64,000 bases of DNA from Physella acuta (taxonomy: Eukaryota > Mollusca > Gastropoda > Physidae), in contig NW_026732380.1 of assembly GCF_028476545.1 (NCBI RefSeq), forward strand, positions 636,001 through 700,000, given 5' to 3'. Positions 38,109 to 64,000 of this stretch are shown in pieces. The notes beneath the pieces were generated by a model. It saw only the letters and a list, made by a program, of their open reading frames with translations, searched no databases and was not told the origin of the DNA. Each line of letters begins with the position of its first letter. Position 1 is the first letter of the stretch. Position numbers and translations under genes: made by a program.

Positions 38109-39560
38109 CATCACCCCCCCCCCCCCCTTCCCCCGAACGAATAAAAAAAAACGACAACGTATACTTTTACTAAATAGATCTAGATCTATATAGCCTACTT
38201 TAACCATGTCTGCCCCCCCTCCTCGAAGTTTCAATTAGGTGTCTCCCTACCGAAGATTCAAGTGCCGCCGCCCCTCCCCCACCTGTCCTTAATGACGCTG
38301 CTGATGTCGCTTTACAAAAACAGAAAAAGATGTCAAGATGTGTAACTATGGAGGGGGTTGTAAAATTGTTTAATAAGACGTGGAGTCTTTTATTGATGAC
38401 CCCTTACGACTAGGAGTATTTTCAACAACTTCCCTAAGTTTCATGGTAATAGAATGAAGGATGTAGTACTGCATAAAGGACAGACAAACAAACAGACATA
38501 CACATAGCGTACCCTCCGGTGCGTTGTTGTAGGATATTTTGAGAGGATTCCATCGTTACCAATCATGTATTTTAAGATTTTTGCCATTGTTTTCTTAATT
38601 AAACTGAGTTATTTAAATGTAAATACAGTGCTATACAGTGTATCTTTCAGGAATATCTTTGTCTCCCCCAAACCCTGAATCATGTCTACCACCCCACCCC
38701 CCCCCCCACCCCCAATGTTTAACTAGTGTCCACCCTCCCGAAAATTTAGAGACAGTGGCCCTTCATCTCCACCTAGCTCTGATGTGCTATTGCTTGAGAC
38801 AGTGACCCTTCCTGTCCTACTAGCTCTGAAGGTCTTTGGCTCAAGATAGACATCCTCCAATGTCGTAAAAAGACAATTTTATACAAATGCAACAGTACTG
38901 AATGATGAGGCAGGATCTGAATGTACAATCAGAGAGTAAAGCTGTAATCATTGCTGTAATAATATTTGCATGGATACAATGAGGTTAATTCATAATGGAA
39001 GTTTAGTGACCGGAAGTTTATTTTTCCGTGGGTTATCAAAGCTTGCATGTGAGGTATCAGACAGCGAGATCTCGTTCTTCTGTGTGTCTCAGACAGCGAG
39101 ATCTCGTTCTTCTGTGTGTCCTAATCTGCATGCCCTTCTCCAACATCACATTTGATAAATATTGTGATCGACAAAAACGACAACCCCTACTTTCAAAAGG
39201 GGGGAGGGGGAGTGGGGAGGGGGTCTTAATGTTTTATGAACGAGCCCCAGTAAACGGAGCATTGAACGTGTAAAGGGGAGTAATTGTCCACTACATCTCC
39301 CTGACAAGACACGAAATGGGCCGATCGATGGCCCCAGATAAAAAAAAAATTAAAATAAGTTTTCAAGCACTGTACCTTTTTGTGCCAATAAATGCTCCAT
39401 AATTATATGTACCTTTACGTGCTGTTAAATGCACCATAATTTTTTATGGATTTCGAAAAAATAAGTTAACGTAAATACATTTAGTGTGATGAGCCAGAAA
39501 GGAAGTTGTTATGTTAAAATTTACCCACACGATGAGTAGAACTAACCAGCATCACACCAT
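38109..39560. other. Intergenic stretch without genes
   Basis: It contains C tracts (38,113-38,127; 38,692-38,712) and two exact copies of a 35-bp unit at about 39,056-39,120 (CAGACAGCGAGATCTCGTTC). No coding or RNA gene was recognised. Confidence 0.5.
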
Positions 39561-39810
39561 GAAATTCTTTAGCTCACAAAATGACATCACCTTAGGTGAT
39601 CTTTTAGTTCACAAATGGCATCACATCTTGAGATCTTTTAGCTCATGTGCCACAAGATGACATCACCTCATGTGATCTTTTAGCTCATGTGTCACAAGAT
39701 GACATCACCTTATGTGATCTTTTAGCTCATGTGTCACAAGATGGCATGACCTCATGTGATCCGTTAACTTAAAAAAGGCATCACCTCATGTGATCTTTTA
39801 GCTCATGTGC
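39560..39810 (+). repeat. ~40-bp minisatellite with hairpin-prone units
   Basis: About six diverged units share GACATCACCTCATGTGATCT, TTTAGCTCATGTG and CACAAGATG. Each unit holds the small palindrome ATCACctcatGTGAT. The array runs into the perfect hairpin at 39,812-39,855. Confidence 0.75.
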
Positions 39811-39811
39811 T

Positions 39812-39855
39812 CTGAGCTAAAGAATGGCATAACTCAATGCCATTCTTTAGCTCAG
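39812..39855. other. Perfect 19-bp hairpin
   Basis: CTGAGCTAAAGAATGGCAT, a 6-base spacer AACTCA, then the exact reverse complement. It probably grew from the neighbouring minisatellite, which shares TTTAGCTCA. No promoter or host transcript is evident. Confidence 0.85.
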
Positions 39856-40490
39856 ATTCTACAAAATAATATTTCACGAATAAACTGGCACATGTCCCAA
39901 ACATTACATCACAAGAACAAAAATCTAGTAGTAGTAGTTATCAATAAACCAGGCAGGCTCGTTGGATGTATAAAATTTCAATCCTTTTCAAATTCCTGCT
40001 TTACAAAACGAAATAAATCGCAATCCCTTCGTGAGTGTTTGTTTCGTTTTATAGATCCCATATTTTGTCATTTCTCCCCAGAAGATCTATTTACCCACAC
40101 TGCATGCGACCAAAAATTGATTGAAACTTTTAAAAAAATCTACTAGTTGGCCATGAGGGAGGAAACACATCAGAAGATTTAGAGTTCAAATAAATGATCC
40201 AAATTCGGAGGGGTGGTCAAAATTTGATTCAAATGTTAACAGACTCGCGTTTTGGTGAATACTGAACCATATTCTGACGAGCATTCAGTGGCAAATTGTG
40301 TTTTTCTACACACAACAATTGTTAGTTCTGAGTATTTTCTCCTTACAAATTTTCATTGTATTCCAAACTAAACAACTCATGGCACTAGAACATTTCCATA
40401 CGCCCCTGTGTCCCTCCCCCCACCCCTCCCTCACGCCAACTCATGTTGCACACAAAAAAAAACAGGGGTACATTGACATTCGGTTATAAT

Positions 40491-40496
40491 TTTATT
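40491..40496 (-). other. Candidate polyadenylation signal of the CNBD gene
   Basis: AATAAA on the minus strand lies about 263 bases beyond the CNBD stop codon. It is the clearest canonical signal in the 3' flank. Confidence 0.5.
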
Positions 40497-40758
40497 GTCA
40501 TTAGTACAAGATACGTTATTAAAAAATATGAAACGTGCAATTCTTATAATGTTTAAAATTTTATCATTCTGGCTAATGATTCTTGTGTTCAGGTTCTTAA
40601 AATAAGATTTTAATTAATTAAGAAGATAATGAATTACCTAGTGATTTAAATATTTGATCAATGTCTCCCCATCAAGTCAATTAAGAACAGTATATTTCAA
40701 TTGTAATGATTCACGTTTTGACCGAACATTTTAAAAACAGAATTGAAAAGGTCTAAGA

Positions 40759-60761
<20,003 letters not shown>

Positions 60762-60764
60762 GGC

Positions 60765-60995
60765 TGACCGCTAGTGACCAGCTCTGAGTGGACCTGGTCA
60801 CCTGAGAAGGCCTGGGTCAAGGCTGATATTCAGGGCTAAGTTTGGGCCACTGGTGACCTTACGAGACCTAAGGTGGACCTCTGATGACCTTAACAGGTCG
60901 GCGGTTGACCGCTGGTGACCTAGCAGGCCTGAAGTGGACCGCAGATGACCTTAGAAGGTCTGCGGTTGACCGCTGGTGGCCTTACAATCTCCAGA
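60765..60995. promoter_or_regulatory. CNBD 5' flank with repeated TGACCT words
   Basis: Immediately upstream of the CNBD start, diverged repeats of about 62 bases carry TGACCT at 60,854, 60,885, 60,916 and 60,946, close to 31 bases apart, with further GGACCT/GACCTG words. TGACCT is the nuclear-receptor half-site. A TACTACAG (minus strand, near 61,000) could be the acceptor of a 5' leader intron. Confidence 0.35.
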
Positions 60996-61034
60996 ACCCT
61001 GTAGTACGAAAATGTAGACATTGTGTCAACCTGG

Positions 61035-61375
61035 TAGATAAGTGAGGCCTACTTAGTACATCAGCGACTACTTAGTACATCAACGACCTAATTAGTACAT
61101 CAACGACCTAATTAGTACATCAAAGACCTACTTAGTACATCAACGACCTACTTAGTACATCAACGACCTACTTAGTACATCAACGACCTACTTATTACAT
61201 CAACGACCTACTTAGTACATCAACGACCTACTTAGTACATCAACGACCTACTTAGTACATCAAAGACCTACTTAGTACATCAACGACCTACTTAGTACAT
61301 CAACGACCTACTTATTACATCAACGACCTACTTAGTACATCAACGACCTACTTAGTATATCAACGACCTACTTAT
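61035..61375. repeat. 20-bp array upstream of the CNBD gene
   Basis: About 17 units of CCTACTTAGTACATCAACGA occur. On the minus strand each unit contains CTAAGTAGGT, a donor-like word (AA before GTAGGT), and the same word lies at the array's outer edge, CCAGATAAGTAGGT. If the 5' leader is spliced here, this would be a further splice-site array. Confidence 0.9.
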
Positions 61376-61452
61376 CTGGAAGAAGAGAAGGGTGGGTGAA
61401 CCAGACTAAGGCAGGCCACGTCGAGTCAGTCTAGTTTGTGAAGAGTTTTACG

Positions 61453-61723
61453 CAAAGACGTAGCGTGGGGGTGGGGGGCGGGGGGGACATATGTCCCCGG
61501 GCACCGAACTTAGGGGGCGCCAAAATGGGTTGGAAAAATAAATTGAAAGCTTGGGGGGGGGTGCAAATCGAAAGTTTGAGGGGGGGGGGTGTAAATCGAA
61601 ATCTTGAGAGGGGTGGGGTGCAAATCGAAAGTTTGAGGGGGGGGGTGCAAATCGAGAAATCTTGAGCGGGGGTGCTAATCGAAAGTTTGTCCCCGGGCGC
61701 CGGGAGGGGTCGCTACGCCTCTG
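61453..61723. mobile_element. hAT-type MITE (CAGTGGCGTAG family)
   Basis: The left end CAAAGACGTAGCG is decayed; the right end CGCTACGCCTCTG is intact. The flanks GTTTTACG and GTCTTACG agree at 7 of 8 bases. The interior repeats GGTGCAAATCGAAAGTTTGA with G tracts, as in the 36,834 copy but in opposite orientation. Confidence 0.82.
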
Positions 61724-61838
61724 GTCTTACGTAAGGCATATTTTTACAATGTTCCAGAAATAGACCCATTTACACATTTCTTATTCTCTGCATCATCCTT
61801 TAATTTAATGTTTATTCCCTCTAGTTTATAGCTATTAA

Positions 61839-62260
61839 GGGGTCGTCCATAATGACGTCACACTCGTAGGGGGGAGAGGGGGTCTGTAATTTTGTGTGTG
61901 ATGAGGGGGAGGGGGGGGGGGTTCAGATGGTGCGACGTCACACTTTTGCATTATAAAAAAGCAATGTTAGAAAACGACTTTTAGACGTTATTTCGCGTTT
62001 TAGAATACTGTTTTAATAAATTGTATTAGGAATTGATTAAAACACTCTATTTTGACAGAGTTCAGACAAGATTTAGAAAAATATCGATGTTTTTAAAATA
62101 ATTCAACTGCAATTTTAAGGGAGCGGGGGGTTGTAGGCTGCGGTGTGACGTCATTTTAAGGGGGGGGGGTATGGCTTTTTGTGACGATGTGTGACAGAGG
62201 GGAGGGGGGGGGGGGGTAAAAATCGTCCAAAAAAGGGTGACGTCATTTATGGATGACCCC
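61839..62260. mobile_element. Harbinger-type MITE with TAA target duplication
   Basis: The ends GGGGTCGTCCATAATGACGT and TGACGTCATTTATGGATGAC (then CCC) form a ~24-bp inverted repeat. TAA flanks both sides (61,836-61,838 and 62,261-62,263), fitting PIF/Harbinger three-base duplications. Several CGTCAC words and G tracts lie inside; no transposase. A truncated relative is at 31,867-32,060. Confidence 0.85.
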
Positions 62261-62263
62261 TAA

Positions 62264-62850
62264 TTAAATATTTAAATTTAATAATTACATTTTAATAAAT
62301 ATTTATTAGCATAATCTATTTAAACAAGTTGGCTCTATTTCGTCACTTTCGGATTTCTACGAATGTTTTCTCATCGGGACTCAAGGTTCCAGTAAAACTA
62401 ACATAACACTGTTTTCTCGAGTAAAATAACAAAAATTATTTGTGAATGTATTTTTGAGCTAAACCAGCCCCGCAACAAATATTTTAGCGAACGGGGTCCA
62501 AAAATAGAAATCTAGTCGTTCCCTGAGGACCACCAATACGTCATTTCGTAAATAACAAAGAGTTATTTCCCTTGCGTTCACTGGGTAGAGAACAATCCAT
62601 CCTTTCTTGACATTGTTTCCTTTCAATTATTCCTACCTGAAAAAACAAATAATCCTCCGGACTAATCTCCCTTACACGGCTTGATGAACCATCCAGCTAT
62701 AACGTGAACGATTACTTCCCTTACCTCCACATCAGGTCGGACGTTAGCTAGAGATTAACGGCTTATCGAATTATCGAACCATGGCTTATTAAAAACCATT
62801 CGCCTGGAATTTTTTTCTTACATTTTTTTCCTGACTTCAACAACGTGAGA
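62264..62850. other. Intergenic stretch
   Basis: No gene, RNA or repeat was recognised between the Harbinger-type MITE and the terminal array. Confidence 0.5.
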
Positions 62851-64000
62851 CGGGACAATGAACCAACTAGGGTAGACTTTATATGAGGCCTGACATACTA
62901 GAGACGGGACAATGAACCAACTAGGGTAGACCTTATATGAGGCCTGACATAACATACTAGAGACGGGACAATGAACCAACTAGGGTAGACCTTATATGAG
63001 GCCTGACATACTAGAGACGGGCCAATGAACCAACTAGGGTAGACCTTATATGTGGCCTGACATACTAGAGAAGGGACAATGAACCAACTAGGGTAGACCT
63101 TATATGAGGCCTGACATAACATAAGAGACGGGACAATAAACCAACTAGGGTAGACCTTATATGTGGCCTGACATAACATACTAGAGACGGGACAATGTAC
63201 CAACTGGGGTAGACCTTATATGAGGCCTGACATAACATACTAGAGACGGGACAATGAACCAACTAGGGTAGACCTTATATGTGGCCTGACATACTAGAGA
63301 AGGGACAATGAACCAACTAGGGTAGACCTTATATGATGCCTGACATAACATAAGAGACGGGACAATAAACCAACTAGGGTAGACCTTATATGAGGCCTGA
63401 CATACTAGAGACGGGACAATGAACCAACTAGGGTAGACCTTATATGAGGCCTGACATACTAGAGACGGGACAATGAACCAACTAGGGTAGACCTTATATG
63501 AGGCCTGACATAACATACTAGAGACGGGACAATGAACCAACTAGGGTAGACCTTATATGAGGCCTGACATAACATACTAGAGACGGGACAATGAACCAAC
63601 TAGGGTAGACCTTATATGAGGCCTGACATAACATAAGGGACAATAAACCAACTAGGGTAGACCTTATATGTGGCCTGACATACTAGAGAAGGGACAATGA
63701 ACCAACTAGGGTAGACCTTATATGAGGCCTGACATAACATAAGAGACGGGACAATGAACCAACTAGGGTAGACCTTATATGAGGCCTGACATACTAGAGA
63801 CGGGACAATGAACCAACTAGGGTAGACCTTATATGAGGCCTGACATGACATACTAGAGACGGGACAATGAACCAACTAGGGTAGACCTTATATGAGGCCT
63901 GACATACTAGAGACGGGACAATGAACCAACTAGGGTAGACCTTATATGAGGCCTGGCATAACATACTAGAGACGGGACAATGAACCAACTAGGGTAGACC
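62850..64000. repeat. 53/58-bp array running off the window end
   Basis: About 21 units contain GAGACGGGACAATGAACCAA, CTAGGGTAGACCTTATATGA and GGCCTGACATACTA. Two length classes differ by a 5-base AACAT insertion; a few units lack the GAGACG part. The array continues beyond 64,000. Open minus-strand frames (SWFIVPSLV repeats) are a by-product of the repeat. Confidence 0.95.

Noticed and set aside
62850-64000. CRISPR-like direct repeats
   Set aside because: Units are contiguous with no unique spacers, and the context is an animal genome. The same holds for all other arrays in the window.

Overview
The window looks like nuclear DNA of a lophotrochozoan animal, most likely a gastropod mollusc. 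It is AT-rich, with small exons, long introns, many short non-autonomous DNA transposons, frequent AGATCTAG and AGGCCT words, and minisatellites everywhere. Both well-known genes have clear animal orthologues. The mollusc call is inference from general character, not from a database match.

Layout. 1-8,150: gene-free, repeat-rich DNA with an inverted-repeat element (941-2,641), duplicated blocks and a hAT-type MITE. 8,196-9,659 (+): TXNL4A/DIM1, the U5 snRNP thioredoxin-like protein, 142 residues in two coding exons. 12,775-33,886 (-): a p120/delta-catenin family gene, 21 coding exons whose phases all agree and give 1,201 residues, with an armadillo domain and a C-terminal DSWV PDZ ligand. One of its introns carries a 342-bp satellite of about 13 copies. 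34,000-40,480: intergenic, with hAT MITEs and a 19-bp perfect hairpin. 40,759-60,761 (-): a tandem cyclic-nucleotide-binding-domain gene (CNBD2-like), 13 coding exons, 725 residues in the shortest reading. 60,765-64,000: its upstream flank, with three tandem arrays and two MITEs.

The main observation is in the CNBD gene. Six of its 24 coding splice sites lie at the edge of, or inside, a tandem array whose repeat unit contains that splice signal, usually with adjoining exon bases: donors after exons 2, 5, 9 and 12, acceptors before exons 7 and 13. The array at exon 9 is the most striking. It has twenty 72-bp units, each with exon tail plus GTAAGT donor, open in frame throughout, so any donor would give an in-frame protein with 0 to 20 extra 24-residue repeats. 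A smaller case sits at a donor in the delta-catenin gene. The other arrays would supply out-of-frame decoy splice sites. Elsewhere, a pair of inverted arms built of 16-17-bp repeats (57,897-58,370 and 59,860-60,257) resembles a Foldback-type element.

The three genes have no evident shared pathway: splicing (TXNL4A), cadherin junctions (delta-catenin) and cyclic-nucleotide sensing (CNBD). TXNL4A and the catenin gene converge; the catenin and CNBD genes are both on the minus strand. All exon limits were read by eye from splice consensus, phase continuity and family resemblance; no transcript data were available.
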